From Ignavibacteria bacterium UBA2373 (GTDB lineage Bacteria; Bacteroidota; Ignavibacteria; Kapaibacteriales; UBA961): DNA of 60,171 bases. The notes under the pieces are model-generated. The model searched no databases, was not told the DNA's origin, and saw nothing but the letters and a program-made list of their open reading frames with translations. Shown piece after piece: positions 9,813-18,379 of this stretch. The translations under genes and the position numbers were made by a program. Every line of letters starts with the position of its first letter. Position 1 is the stretch's first letter. Location of the stretch: NCBI GenBank assembly GCA_002344005.1, contig DDTD01000027.1, positions 1-60,171 on the forward strand. Reading direction: 5' to 3'.

Positions 9813-9820
9813 CAAAATTA
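9813..9820 (-). promoter_or_regulatory. Bacteroidota-type -7 promoter box for alaS
   Basis: Read on the minus strand the bases are TAATTTTG, an exact TAnnTTTG match, 31 bp before the alaS ATG in the 88-bp divergent gap to tsaB. No clear -33 TTG-type element at the right distance is visible, so strength is uncertain. Confidence 0.5.
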
Positions 9821-9869
9821 CGAAGCAAGCGACTAAAGATTTACTTCGTTTTCCATTCATCTACTGACT

Positions 9870-10523
9870 ATGGCTTTACAATTAGCATACGAAACATCGG
9901 GTTCCACCTGTGGAGTTTCCCTTCACGATGATGATAATCTCATTGCCGAGTATTCTCTCTACATAAAAAATATTCACGACTCTGCTTTAGCCGAATTGAC
10001 GAATCATCTGTTGCATACCATAGGAAAATCTGCCGATGATATTGACTTTGTTTCAATTTCTGCAGGTCCCGGCTCCTTTACCGGTTTACGAATCGGATAT
10101 AGTTTTTTAAAAGGTTTTATTTTTCATACAAAAATTCAACTCGTCAGCGTACCAACTTTACACAGTGTGGCTTATGCAGCAACTGAGTTTGCCCAATCAA
10201 CTGATGCACTTTCGATTCTCAGCATAGTGCATTCGCACAAAGACGTATTTTATGAGCAAAACTTTAATATTTTTGCTCAACCAATTGGAGATGTTAAACT
10301 TACAAACCAAGAAACACTTAGTTCAACGCCGGAAATACATTCAATGGTTCTCTGCGGTCCGGGTGCCTTACATTTTCAAAATATAGGTAAGCAGCTAAGC
10401 GGTCTTAATCGTCTGACACCCCGCTTCATAGGCAAACTCGGTGCTCTATATTTCGCCAATGATACTATAACGGACCCGATTTCAGCAGAACCCTTATATG
10501 TTCAAGCATTTACTCCTCATTAA
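9870..10523 (+). CDS. tsaB: tRNA threonylcarbamoyladenosine biosynthesis protein TsaB
   Basis: 217 residues, the typical length. The N-terminal half is a conserved ASKHA-type fold (LAYETSGSTCGVSLHDD), with the family signature SISAGPGSFTGLRIG and the following helix KGFIF. TsaB is the scaffold partner of TsaD (and TsaE in bacteria) that transfers the threonylcarbamoyl group to A37 of ANN-decoding tRNAs. It is a plus-strand gene facing away from alaS and converging on gatC with 12 bp between the stops. No other Tsa gene lies in the window. Confidence 0.92.
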   Translation: MALQLAYETSGSTCGVSLHDDDNLIAEYSLYIKNIHDSALAELTNHLLHTIGKSADDIDFVSISAGPGSFTGLRIGYSFLKGFIFHTKIQLVSVPTLHSVAYAATEFAQSTDALSILSIVHSHKDVFYEQNFNIFAQPIGDVKLTNQETLSSTPEIHSMVLCGPGALHFQNIGKQLSGLNRLTPRFIGKLGALYFANDTITDPISAEPLYVQAFTPH

Positions 10524-10535
10524 GCAGCCACTATA

Positions 10536-10826
10536 TTACTTCTGAAGTACTTTAGGTACTTTGAAGAAAGTTTCATTACGTTTTGGAGCATTAGCCAGTG
10601 CTTCATCAACAGTTAAACATTCTGCCGGAACATCATCTCTTTGCGATGACTGATTCGTCACTATATGAGTTAGAGGTTCGACAGCAGCCAAATCATAATT
10701 TTCTATGGTTTGAATGTAATGTAAGATTTTACCGAATTGCACTTCAAAGATGTTCTTTTCATGTTCAGAAAAAGACAATCGTGATAATTCTGCTACTCTT
10801 TCGACAATTTGTTGTGTGTTTTCCAT
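10536..10826 (-). CDS. gatC: Aspartyl/glutamyl-tRNA amidotransferase subunit C
   Basis: 96 residues, usual for GatC. The conserved pattern is present: VERVAELSRLSFSEHE, then FGKILHYIQTIENYD, VEPLTHIV and a C-terminal RNETFFKVPKVL. GatC clamps GatA to GatB in the complex that amidates misacylated Glu-tRNA-Gln or Asp-tRNA-Asn. GatA and GatB are not in the window. It follows the RNase H gene by 11 bp. Confidence 0.93.
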   Translation of the reverse strand: MENTQQIVERVAELSRLSFSEHEKNIFEVQFGKILHYIQTIENYDLAAVEPLTHIVTNQSSQRDDVPAECLTVDEALANAPKRNETFFKVPKVLQK

Positions 10827-10837
10827 CGTTACTCCTA

Positions 10838-11545
10838 TTATATTGCTGCTTGTTTTGCTAACTTATCAACGTATTCATTCCAATAAACCCCCGTGTGCGC
10901 AGCCACCTTGACCCAATGAATAGATACTCCACTGTTCTGTACATAATCACGATAGCGCTGTGTGAGTAATTGTTTGGCTTTCCATTTTCCAGTTACCCAA
11001 TGTTCAATGCCTTCATAATCATAGTGAATCGCAATCTGATGACAATTGTGTGACAGACACCACTGAATAACTTTACCGACAGCCATAAGTTCACCCGCAA
11101 CTTGTCGCGCATGTTGATAGCTCGGCTCCAACACTTTACCCGAGAACTCCGTCACCAACTCATTATTGTCAAGAATCACTGCGCCGAACGTTACTATATT
11201 ATTACTAAAAGATCCATCCACATAGGCAAACAATCCTTGTGGAGAATTGTCAGCGACTTTATGTGTTTTTTTAGGTAACTTTTCAATAACTTCATCAACA
11301 TTTTGCGCCAAAATATCATAGACGACTTGGCTACCGATTGAAGGGATACTCGCTTTAAATCTCTTTTTTTTAGGGCTGTAATAGATAATTACATTCCCAC
11401 ATTTTGTATTATGAATTTGTAATTCACAACGCAAGGAATATTCTTTTATATCTTCATCATTATAGTACAGCACCGCCGATTCTTTGTGCAATAGAGCATT
11501 CAAATCTTGTAATTTTCTGATAAAATGTTCAGCGTTCATCATCAT
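10838..11545 (-). CDS. Ribonuclease H-like protein with extra N-terminal domain
   Basis: 235 residues. Residues about 104-235 form an RNase H fold with the full acidic set: Asp110 in YVDGSF, Glu152 in GELMAV, Asp176 in IHYDYEG, and Asp227 in EYVDKLA, plus His217 in AAHTG. It should cleave RNA in RNA-DNA hybrids. The first 100 residues are a separate alpha/beta region I do not recognise; it is not the short viroplasmin-type hybrid-binding motif in any obvious form. Three ATG codons in a row (11545, 11542, 11539) all lie inside the end of coaBC, so translation is probably coupled; the exact start is open. Confidence 0.85.
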   Translation of the reverse strand: MMMNAEHFIRKLQDLNALLHKESAVLYYNDEDIKEYSLRCELQIHNTKCGNVIIYYSPKKKRFKASIPSIGSQVVYDILAQNVDEVIEKLPKKTHKVADNSPQGLFAYVDGSFSNNIVTFGAVILDNNELVTEFSGKVLEPSYQHARQVAGELMAVGKVIQWCLSHNCHQIAIHYDYEGIEHWVTGKWKAKQLLTQRYRDYVQNSGVSIHWVKVAAHTGVYWNEYVDKLAKQAAI

Positions 11546-12773
11546 TGGAATACTCTTCCAAAATAGAATCGAAAATTAATTGTGCACATTCACTTTTTGA
11601 CATAGGTGGATAAGCAAAAACTTGGTCATTATGTTTCACAATTGTGATTGTATTTTTATCCGACCCGAAACCACTATCTTTTGCCAATGCATTGTTCACA
11701 ACAATCATATTGCATTGTTTCCTTTTGAGTTTTCCTTTTCCTTCTTCCAAATCGTTGTCTGTTTCCAATGCAAAACCGACAACATATTGTTCTTGCTTTT
11801 TATTCTTCCCCGCCCATGCTAAAGAATCTTGTGTTTGTCGTAAGGGAAGTGACAGATTTTCACCTAACTGTTCTTTTTTCAATTTTATCGAGGCAGGATA
11901 TAATGGTGTATAGTCTGCCACGGCAGCAGCAAAAATAGCAATATCAACCTTAGGGAAATTATCTTGCACCGCCAAAAACATCTGTTCTGCACTTTCTACA
12001 TCAATTCTCTGTACCGTTTTAGTTATCTGCAAAGCCACAGGTCCTGCAATAAGAATCACCTCAGCACCTTCTAATTTGGCATATTCAGCTAAAGCGAATC
12101 CCATTTTTCCCGTAGAAAAGTTACCAATAAAGCGAACTGCATCTAAACGTTCATAGGTAGGACCGGCAGTAATAAGTACTTTTTTTCCTTTCAAACTCGG
12201 AACATGCACACCGTTTTTATACAATTTTTCTGCGATGATATTCACGATTTCTATTGGTTCGGGCAATCTTCCTACCCCAACAAGACCGGATGCCAATTCA
12301 CCATGAGCAGGTTCGATAACATGATAGCCAAAGCTACGAACAGACTCACAGTTCTTTTGTGTAGCCGGATGCAACCACATATCTGTGTCCATAGCTGGAA
12401 AAATATAACAGGGTTTATCAGAAAGAGCCAACACTAAAGCAGTAAGTGCATTATCGGCAAAACCATTGGCAATACGAGCAAGTGTAGTTGCTGAACATGG
12501 AGCAATCACCATACAATCACACCATTGAGCAAGATGAATATGCCATGAACCACGCTCTTGTATGGAATCATCAAACATATTCGTAACGACAGTATTCTTA
12601 CTGGTGTTTTGTAATGCAAGCGAGGTGACAAATTCTTCTGCTGATTCTGTCATCACAACACGTACTTCGGCACCATTTTTCACAAATTCTCGTACAAGTA
12701 TCGGTGCTTTATACGCAGAGATACTACCCGTAACTCCTAACAGAATTCTTTTTCCTTGAAGCGATGCTTTCAT
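11529..12773 (-). CDS. coaBC: Bifunctional phosphopantothenoylcysteine decarboxylase / phosphopantothenate-cysteine ligase
   Basis: 414 residues. The first 190 form the flavin-dependent CoaC decarboxylase (GVTGSISAYKAP, the catalytic His in HIHLAQWCD, and FPAMDTDMW, where the usual Asn of PAMN is Asp, a variant I recall from Bacteroidota). The rest is the CoaB ligase (KVLITAGPTYERLDAVRFI, NFSTGKMG, AAAVADY). It makes 4'-phosphopantetheine from 4'-phosphopantothenate and cysteine in coenzyme A synthesis. It follows rpoZ, from which it is separated by a terminator-like hairpin. The 3' end overlaps the RNase H start. Confidence 0.93.
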   Translation of the reverse strand: MKASLQGKRILLGVTGSISAYKAPILVREFVKNGAEVRVVMTESAEEFVTSLALQNTSKNTVVTNMFDDSIQERGSWHIHLAQWCDCMVIAPCSATTLARIANGFADNALTALVLALSDKPCYIFPAMDTDMWLHPATQKNCESVRSFGYHVIEPAHGELASGLVGVGRLPEPIEIVNIIAEKLYKNGVHVPSLKGKKVLITAGPTYERLDAVRFIGNFSTGKMGFALAEYAKLEGAEVILIAGPVALQITKTVQRIDVESAEQMFLAVQDNFPKVDIAIFAAAVADYTPLYPASIKLKKEQLGENLSLPLRQTQDSLAWAGKNKKQEQYVVGFALETDNDLEEGKGKLKRKQCNMIVVNNALAKDSGFGSDKNTITIVKHNDQVFAYPPMSKSECAQLIFDSILEEYSNDDER

Positions 12774-12781
12774 ATGTGCAT

Positions 12782-12820
12782 AAAAATAAAAAAGCCATCA
12801 GGTTATTTCCCAATGGCTTA
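12782..12820 (-). terminator. Intrinsic terminator after rpoZ
   Basis: AAGCCAT (12792-12798) pairs with ATGGCTT (12813-12819) around a 14-nt loop, and on the minus strand a T-rich tract follows directly. It lies between rpoZ and coaBC, so read-through may set coaBC expression. Confidence 0.75.
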
Positions 12821-12838
12821 CATAAAATCATTTTTCTA

Positions 12839-13138
12839 TTATGCTTTAATTTCGGGCATTTTGAATGATAACTTTCCATCGTGGATTTCTTTCATTGCCA
12901 AAAACGTTGGCTTCGCAAGCAGGTCAAATTCACGACTGATTGCCATTTTGTCGTAATTAGGACCTTCTGATTCATCTTGGTCGGTTTCAACATGCTCCAA
13001 TCGTGCCATCAGTTGGGTCTTGATATTATCGTTAATTTGACGAGAACGCAAGCCCATGGCAACGATTGATTGGTAAATACTACCTTTGGATGATTCTTTC
13101 ATCCGTACAACAACCGGATTGACAATATATGTACTCAT
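12839..13138 (-). CDS. rpoZ: RNA polymerase omega-like subunit
   Basis: 99 residues. The segment GSIYQSIVAMGLRSRQIND matches the conserved helix of RpoZ/omega in the Chlorobi/Bacteroidota form, followed by an acidic loop (VETDQDESEGPNYD) and a second conserved helical part. Omega helps beta-prime folding and core assembly. The gene order rpoZ then coaBC is a common bacterial arrangement and supports the call. A TATTTTTG box sits 27 bp before the ATG. Confidence 0.82.
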   Translation of the reverse strand: MSTYIVNPVVVRMKESSKGSIYQSIVAMGLRSRQINDNIKTQLMARLEHVETDQDESEGPNYDKMAISREFDLLAKPTFLAMKEIHDGKLSFKMPEIKA

Positions 13139-13164
13139 ACTACTCCGTGTGTGAAAAAAACATA

Positions 13165-13172
13165 CAAAAATA
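13165..13172 (-). promoter_or_regulatory. TAnnTTTG promoter box for rpoZ
   Basis: On the minus strand the bases read TATTTTTG, an exact match to the Bacteroidota -7 box, 27 bp upstream of the rpoZ ATG in a 70-bp gap. Confidence 0.5.
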
Positions 13173-13208
13173 CGGTATTATCACCAATTAACAACTCATA
13201 AGTATAAA

Positions 13209-14066
13209 TTATGGTAATGTCTTGAGAAATGCTTGATATGGTACGCTGCGTAATGTTGCCTCTGTTGGTGTTGGCAAGTTTGCTTTTTGTATCATTTCGT
13301 TCACAGCTTGTACTCTATCACTTGGTAATGGATGGGTAGATAATAATCGTTCTATTGCAGTACTTGAACTTTGCTCTTGAATTTTTTCAAAGAAAAACTT
13401 CACTCCCCCGGCATACCAAATATTTGTTGAGCGCAAATACTTAAAAGAATCTTCATCTGATTCACTTTCATCATCGCGTGAATTTTTTAAGAGTGCCAAA
13501 TTACCAAAAAGATTACCCGCCAATGATTCCAATTGCGTGGGATTATTGCCAAGAGCTATTGCCAAAAGCAGAGACACTCCATAAGCGTTTACCATACGCT
13601 TTGCGGAATGACGACGCTCTGCATGGGCGATTTCATGTCCGATGACACCGGCTAAACTTGCTTCATTATCCAACATTTTCATCAAACCCGTATAAACATA
13701 TATATATCCACCCGGAGTACAAAATGCATTTATGGTTTTATCATCACGGATAACTTCCACTTTGTAGGCGAACAAACTGCGATATTTAATTTCAGGTGCT
13801 TTGATTAACTCATTTACCATTGTTTGAACATAAGCATTTGCCGACGCATTATTTAGCAATGGATATTCGTTTGGATTACTGCGTATCTCATTATCAATTT
13901 GTGCACCCAGATTTTTATCATCGGATGGCGACATAACAATATCGGCAACTGTATCTGTAACAGAATCACAACTCACTGCCGAAATTGATACAATACATGC
14001 AGATACACAAATAAACAAAGTACGAAACCACACTTGTTTTGATGGAGAAGAAATAACAGTATTCAT
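13209..14066 (-). CDS. M48-family metalloprotease, probable lipoprotein
   Basis: 285 residues from the ATG at 14066; a longer reading would need a TTG at 14087 inside the neighbouring gene. The N-terminus has a hydrophobic segment ending in ISAVSC, a possible lipobox. The zinc motif HEIAH is at about 144-148 in GVIGHEIAHAERRHSAKR, with the third ligand probably in the later ESDEDSF region, and the C-terminal STHPLPSDR is typical of the family (compare BepA/LoiP). Such proteases degrade or repair misassembled outer-membrane proteins in the periplasm. It begins 14 bp after the holin-like gene. Confidence 0.88.
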   Translation of the reverse strand: MNTVISSPSKQVWFRTLFICVSACIVSISAVSCDSVTDTVADIVMSPSDDKNLGAQIDNEIRSNPNEYPLLNNASANAYVQTMVNELIKAPEIKYRSLFAYKVEVIRDDKTINAFCTPGGYIYVYTGLMKMLDNEASLAGVIGHEIAHAERRHSAKRMVNAYGVSLLLAIALGNNPTQLESLAGNLFGNLALLKNSRDDESESDEDSFKYLRSTNIWYAGGVKFFFEKIQEQSSSTAIERLLSTHPLPSDRVQAVNEMIQKANLPTPTEATLRSVPYQAFLKTLP

Positions 14067-14079
14067 AACACTTGAAAAA

Positions 14080-14418
14080 TTAATCAATAATTGAATTAAC
14101 GATGGTATTGGTAATACTCAGTATGACACCGAGAACCAAGGCATTCCAGAATGATCCGATACGAAAATCCTCAGATATTCCGGATGCTAAAAGTATGACA
14201 ATAGCATTTATCACTAATGTAAATAATCCCAAAGATAAGAGAATTATAGGAAATGAGAAAAACGTTAGGATAGGTTTTAGTAACACATTGAGTACACCAA
14301 TAATTACAGCTACGAACATTGCTGCACCAAAACCTTTGATTTCAGCACCGTGCAATAATTTTACCCCTATCAGCAAAACGGCTGCATTTACAATCCATTT
14401 AATTATCAAATCAGTCAT
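14080..14418 (-). CDS. Small four-helix membrane protein (PF04020, 'phage holin family 4' type)
   Basis: 112 residues with four hydrophobic helices (residues about 5-22, 30-50, 55-80, 88-108) and the family-typical IIGVLNVLLKPIL and LGLFTLVINAIVILLAS. Despite the family name, members are widespread chromosomal membrane proteins; there are no phage genes nearby. Function unknown. It is closely followed by the M48 protease gene, and both are probably one transcript. Confidence 0.8.
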   Translation of the reverse strand: MTDLIIKWIVNAAVLLIGVKLLHGAEIKGFGAAMFVAVIIGVLNVLLKPILTFFSFPIILLSLGLFTLVINAIVILLASGISEDFRIGSFWNALVLGVILSITNTIVNSIID

Positions 14419-14430
14419 AGAAGTTTCATA

Positions 14431-14462
14431 AAAAAACCCTACTGCGATATACAGTAGGGTTC
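14431..14462 (-). terminator. Intrinsic terminator after the PD40/OmpA gene
   Basis: AACCCTACTG (14435-14444) pairs perfectly with CAGTAGGGTT (14452-14461) around a 7-nt loop; on the minus strand six T follow. It ends the transcript of the 14485-17187 gene. Confidence 0.88.
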
Positions 14463-14484
14463 TAAGTAGTTTTACAACAAATGA

Positions 14485-17187
14485 TTATTCATCTTTAATT
14501 GGTGTCGAGATATTTATTTGAACAGTACGATTATACATACGTCCTTCAGGTAATACATTGTCAAACAATGGGTTCTCTTCCCCATCACCTTTAGATTCAA
14601 GGGTATTATATTTTCCACCAGTAAAGGAATTGATACCACTTTTCACTGTTTCGGCTCGTCTGCCTGACAATTTCTGGTTATAATCAAACATACCAACTAC
14701 ATCGGTATGCCCATCAACACCGATTTTAGAATCTGAAGCACAACGAGGATATACAAATTCCTTTAAAATTCTTTCATTAAATGGACCTGCATCGAATCTA
14801 TCAAATGGGAACAGAATAAGATTATATTTTTCTCTTGTAAATGTACCATCTGTCGGGATTTTATCTTTTGTATAGTTGACGATTTTGACTTTTATGGAAA
14901 TAGGATCGGAGATACATTCCATACCTCGTTTACTTGTAACAATGAGGCGTGCTTCAAATGGTGTTTCATCAGTAACAGTTTCTGATAATTCATCAGCTTT
15001 TGAATTTTCCCAATTCCATTTAGCTGTTGGTTCTGAAAGTCCTACATTTGACAATGTGTTCCATGGTTGTCCACCGCGTTTAACTTCGATACGACGCGCA
15101 GCAACGAGCTCTTCTTCAATACCATTTTTCATGGTAAAGTTCATTTCAAGCGGCGAAGGGAAAATCTTGGGATCAATATCAAGGATTGGTTTCATTACCT
15201 GCCATACATCTTCGGGATCACCGGAGAACCATAATTCTGAACGTCTGTTCTCAACCATAGCATAGGTTTTACTTTGCGGATCGGGATCACCGGTTTTTGA
15301 TGCTAACTTTGAATAACCTTGAGCTTTTTTCGTTAAGCGGTTTTCTGCAATACCCCAAATCTCTTTGAGATAATTATATACTATATCAGCACGTTTTTGA
15401 GCTAAATCCATGCTTTTTTCTGTCGGCATTGCATTGTCAAAACAACCGAGAATCTCAACTTTCACATTGGGATATTTTTTAAGACGATAACCATAAATAT
15501 TCAGAACATTGTAATATTTCTCCAAAGTACCGCCCGGTATTGCCTCATCAGTAAACGATGTTGTTTGTCCGGAATTTTTGAAGATAATATAGCGTTTGGG
15601 GAACTCTGCGGAGCCTTCATCAAAGAAAACATAGTTAAGCAATGGATAAAGTTCACGTGTTTTCACTTCTTCCATAACCAACCCCTTCCAATTACTCAAG
15701 GCGGGATCTTTTTTAGCAGCACGCTTAATGAAATCAGAAAACTCCATTTCTGCACCAATAACAGGTCGTTGACCAAGTTTCAAGGTTACTTTGATTTCAT
15801 TTTTCTCTTCAGCTTTTTTGCGGTCTTTTGTTTGTTTAGGTTTGTCTATGGTAACAACTTTCTTTGTTTCACCATAGGTCGGATTATTCGCTATAATTTC
15901 AAAATCAGCAGATTTGATAGAATCTTTCGGATTACCAAAATCGGTATTGGAAATAATTAATTGAAACTCTTTTTTAGAGCTTGTATTCAAAGTGTCTTTG
16001 AATACTTTACCCGTCACCGTGTTCCGCACAGTTATACTTGCAGGAATATTCTCATCTGTACATTCGTCGAGAACAACACCGGAAAGAATAACAGCTTTGA
16101 AGAAAGAAGGTACAAAAGCCATAAACACATCTAAATTTCCTTGTGATCCCTTCAAATCAGAGCGGCGGCTTGAGAAGTAAATCACATCACCTGAGGCAGG
16201 AAGTGTGATAAACTCTTCATCTTCGGATGTATTTAAGCGAGTGCCAAGATGTTGCGGTGCACTCCATTTACCGTTATCATTGGTGGTACTATAAAAATCA
16301 AGCCCGCCAAGATTAGGTGAATGTCCATCGGATGAGAAGAAGAGTGTCGAATTATCCGCAGCAATGAATGGCGCTCTTTCGCGGTCACCTGTATTAATGC
16401 TTGTCATGTTTACAGCAGGCTTCCAATCCTCAAGATCAAAATCATAATCGGAATACCAGATGTCAAAATTATCCGAGCCATTGGGTCCCGGTCTATTGGA
16501 ACTGAAATAAATACGACTTTTATCCGGTGCTATGGATGGCTGTGAATCCCATGATGGTGAATTGACATTTTTACCAAGATTTTTTGGCTTAGACCATTTG
16601 TCGCCGTCTATCTCTGTGATATATAAATCGCAATCGCCCAAACCGTCTGAGCGATTACAACCTGTGAACACCAATGTTTGACGGTCAGCAGCAATAGAGG
16701 CAGCACCTTCATTGAGAGTAGTATTCACACTTAAATCGCCAAATTTAGACTCTAAATCAATATTGTATGGATCAGAGAAGTTAGTATCAAGATTAGAAGC
16801 TTTTTTGGATGCCCAGAAGTCATGCGATAAATCACCGCTTGATTTTTTTATACTGCCGGGGCGATTACTTACATAGAACAACGTTTTACCATCAGCACTC
16901 ACAGTAGGTGCATAATCAACATTGTCATGGTTTATTACTTTACCCAAATTGATGATGCGAATCTTGTCAGTATTAAGAATATTGACATTTTCATCTTCTT
17001 CCATTGCCGATTGCGGCGGTTCGGTTATTATAGCTGCCATTAGGAAAAGTTCAGGCTTTACAGCAGTGACTTGAGATTCATGAACGGCTTTAACCAATAG
17101 CGAAAGTGGTGTTGATTTGGACACCATCGGCGAGAATACCAAACAGACCATCGCTGATGTCAAGATAAAGAGACGCACTTGTTTCAT
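14485..17187 (-). CDS. PD40 beta-propeller / OmpA-family outer-membrane-linked protein
   Basis: 900 residues with a signal peptide (about 1-25). Residues about 75-365 carry PD40/WD40-like propeller blades (DYAPTVSADGKTLFYVSNRPG, IAPDKSRIYFSSNRPG, FIAADNSTLFFSSDG). Residues about 368-470 are a carboxypeptidase-regulatory-like beta sandwich (VLDECTDENIPASITV). Two OmpA-like peptidoglycan-binding domains follow, one at about 510-660 (VKVEILGCFDN, AQKRADIVYNYL) and one at about 790-895 (SKIGVDGHTDVVG, LSGRRAETV). The PD40-sandwich-OmpA order resembles the T9SS component PorE and related Bacteroidota proteins, but PorE has TPRs and one OmpA domain, so equivalence is not claimed. It should tether an outer-membrane or periplasmic assembly to the cell wall. 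Confidence 0.82.
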   Translation of the reverse strand: MKQVRLFILTSAMVCLVFSPMVSKSTPLSLLVKAVHESQVTAVKPELFLMAAIITEPPQSAMEEDENVNILNTDKIRIINLGKVINHDNVDYAPTVSADGKTLFYVSNRPGSIKKSSGDLSHDFWASKKASNLDTNFSDPYNIDLESKFGDLSVNTTLNEGAASIAADRQTLVFTGCNRSDGLGDCDLYITEIDGDKWSKPKNLGKNVNSPSWDSQPSIAPDKSRIYFSSNRPGPNGSDNFDIWYSDYDFDLEDWKPAVNMTSINTGDRERAPFIAADNSTLFFSSDGHSPNLGGLDFYSTTNDNGKWSAPQHLGTRLNTSEDEEFITLPASGDVIYFSSRRSDLKGSQGNLDVFMAFVPSFFKAVILSGVVLDECTDENIPASITVRNTVTGKVFKDTLNTSSKKEFQLIISNTDFGNPKDSIKSADFEIIANNPTYGETKKVVTIDKPKQTKDRKKAEEKNEIKVTLKLGQRPVIGAEMEFSDFIKRAAKKDPALSNWKGLVMEEVKTRELYPLLNYVFFDEGSAEFPKRYIIFKNSGQTTSFTDEAIPGGTLEKYYNVLNIYGYRLKKYPNVKVEILGCFDNAMPTEKSMDLAQKRADIVYNYLKEIWGIAENRLTKKAQGYSKLASKTGDPDPQSKTYAMVENRRSELWFSGDPEDVWQVMKPILDIDPKIFPSPLEMNFTMKNGIEEELVAARRIEVKRGGQPWNTLSNVGLSEPTAKWNWENSKADELSETVTDETPFEARLIVTSKRGMECISDPISIKVKIVNYTKDKIPTDGTFTREKYNLILFPFDRFDAGPFNERILKEFVYPRCASDSKIGVDGHTDVVGMFDYNQKLSGRRAETVKSGINSFTGGKYNTLESKGDGEENPLFDNVLPEGRMYNRTVQINISTPIKDE

Positions 17188-17325
17188 GGGCAGACCCCTA
17201 ACTCCAGATAATGATAAAAACTGTGTACTTACAATTTATTGTATAATATCAAAAGATAAAATTACGGTATTTCTGTGTTCAATGCCAAATATATGATAAA
17301 TATTTTTTTCTTTAAGAAAATTTGC

Positions 17326-18192
17326 CTATTTTTTTGCGGGTGTAGTTTCGGATTTGCCAAGCCGAAATTTCACGTCCAATCCTACTTGCCAAACTAAGAT
17401 TTTGAATGTATCCGATTGAGTCGAATAACTCGTAATTGGTATATTTAATTGAGCATTAGGTGAAATGACAACCTTACTGCCTATTCTAAAATCGAATCCT
17501 ATTGATGACACTAACCCAAACTGAAGTGATCGCAGAGAAGAAAATTCACTACTTTGGATGATTGCACGTGTTGCACTAACTTTTTTGTTCGCAAGTTTTG
17601 GATCTGAAGTGTCGAAAGAAAGCTCAAACTCATTACCATCTCTATTGACTGCCTTCCTCTGAAGCAAATCTAAAGTCTGTTCTTGCGAACTTCCAACAAC
17701 ATATTCTAAGCGCGGAGTTATACGAACCCACAAACGTCTTAGCGGATAGAGCTTGATAAAAGGACTAAGTGTTATTGCCGAGAATGTACTTTTCATCGTT
17801 TGCTGTGTGCGTACAGGAACAGTAGCTATAATGTTCCCATTGTCGAGGAACTGATAATCAGATACTTCCTGATAGGCAGAAAGATTATTGGTAAATGAGT
17901 ATCCTAAGCCAATGCCATAGGAAACTCGATTAGTAAAATAGCTCTCCCATTGGGCACCAATATCGAATCGTAAGCCTGTTCCATCTTTAAATGGTAAACA
18001 ATCACAAAACTCAGCATTAAGGTCTCCCTGCTGTAAACTTTGTCCAAATGCTATTTCAGCGCCTATATACGATGGGTAGATAATTTTACCCGGTTGTAAA
18101 GGATCAGAAAGTCCAAAATCGGTATCTTGTGCTAAAAGCCCAATTGTGAAAAAGCTGAAGATGAACAATGGCAGTATATTCTTAATATTCAT
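17326..18192 (-). CDS. Outer-membrane beta-barrel protein (PorT-like)
   Basis: 288 residues from the ATG at 18192, which begins a clean signal peptide (MNIKNILPLFIFSFF to LLAQ); an upstream in-frame start would put 16 polar residues before it. The remainder alternates hydrophobic and polar residues with aromatic girdles and ends in a strand (QVGLDVKFRLGK), typical of an 8- to 10-stranded barrel. No catalytic motif is seen. It follows an inverted repeat that could be an operator. Function is unknown; a structural or transport role in the outer membrane is the likeliest. Confidence 0.72.
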   Translation of the reverse strand: MNIKNILPLFIFSFFTIGLLAQDTDFGLSDPLQPGKIIYPSYIGAEIAFGQSLQQGDLNAEFCDCLPFKDGTGLRFDIGAQWESYFTNRVSYGIGLGYSFTNNLSAYQEVSDYQFLDNGNIIATVPVRTQQTMKSTFSAITLSPFIKLYPLRRLWVRITPRLEYVVGSSQEQTLDLLQRKAVNRDGNEFELSFDTSDPKLANKKVSATRAIIQSSEFSSLRSLQFGLVSSIGFDFRIGSKVVISPNAQLNIPITSYSTQSDTFKILVWQVGLDVKFRLGKSETTPAKK

Positions 18193-18232
18193 GCCAATAC
18201 ACCTTTCATGGTCGGTAGTGATTAAATGTGTG

Positions 18233-18262
18233 ATGCACAATAAAATATATGTAATTGTGCAT
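18233..18262. repeat. Perfect 9-bp inverted repeat upstream of the barrel gene
   Basis: ATGCACAAT (18233-18241) and ATTGTGCAT (18254-18262) are perfect reverse complements separated by 12 bp, 41 bp upstream of the barrel gene's start. It could be a dimeric operator or an mRNA leader hairpin; there is no following T-tract. Confidence 0.5.
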
Positions 18263-18324
18263 GAGTGTAAGGAGTACCAATGGTTATCACAACGATAACT
18301 TTTTCAAATTACTGAAAACGAGGG

Positions 18325-18366
18325 AGAAAAAAAAGCGGCTTGAGAAAAAATCCCAAACCGCTTAAT
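18325..18366 (-). terminator. Intrinsic terminator after sdhB
   Basis: AAGCGG (18333-18338) pairs with CCGCTT (18358-18363), with extra pairing inside (the TTGAG and CCCAA segments); the minus strand continues into a run of eight T. It ends the sdhCAB transcript. Confidence 0.8.
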
Positions 18367-18379
18367 TGTAAGACCGAAG

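Noticed and set aside
14080..14418. Phage holin
   Set aside because: The family name is historical; there are no phage genes nearby, and the gene pairs with a chromosomal protease.
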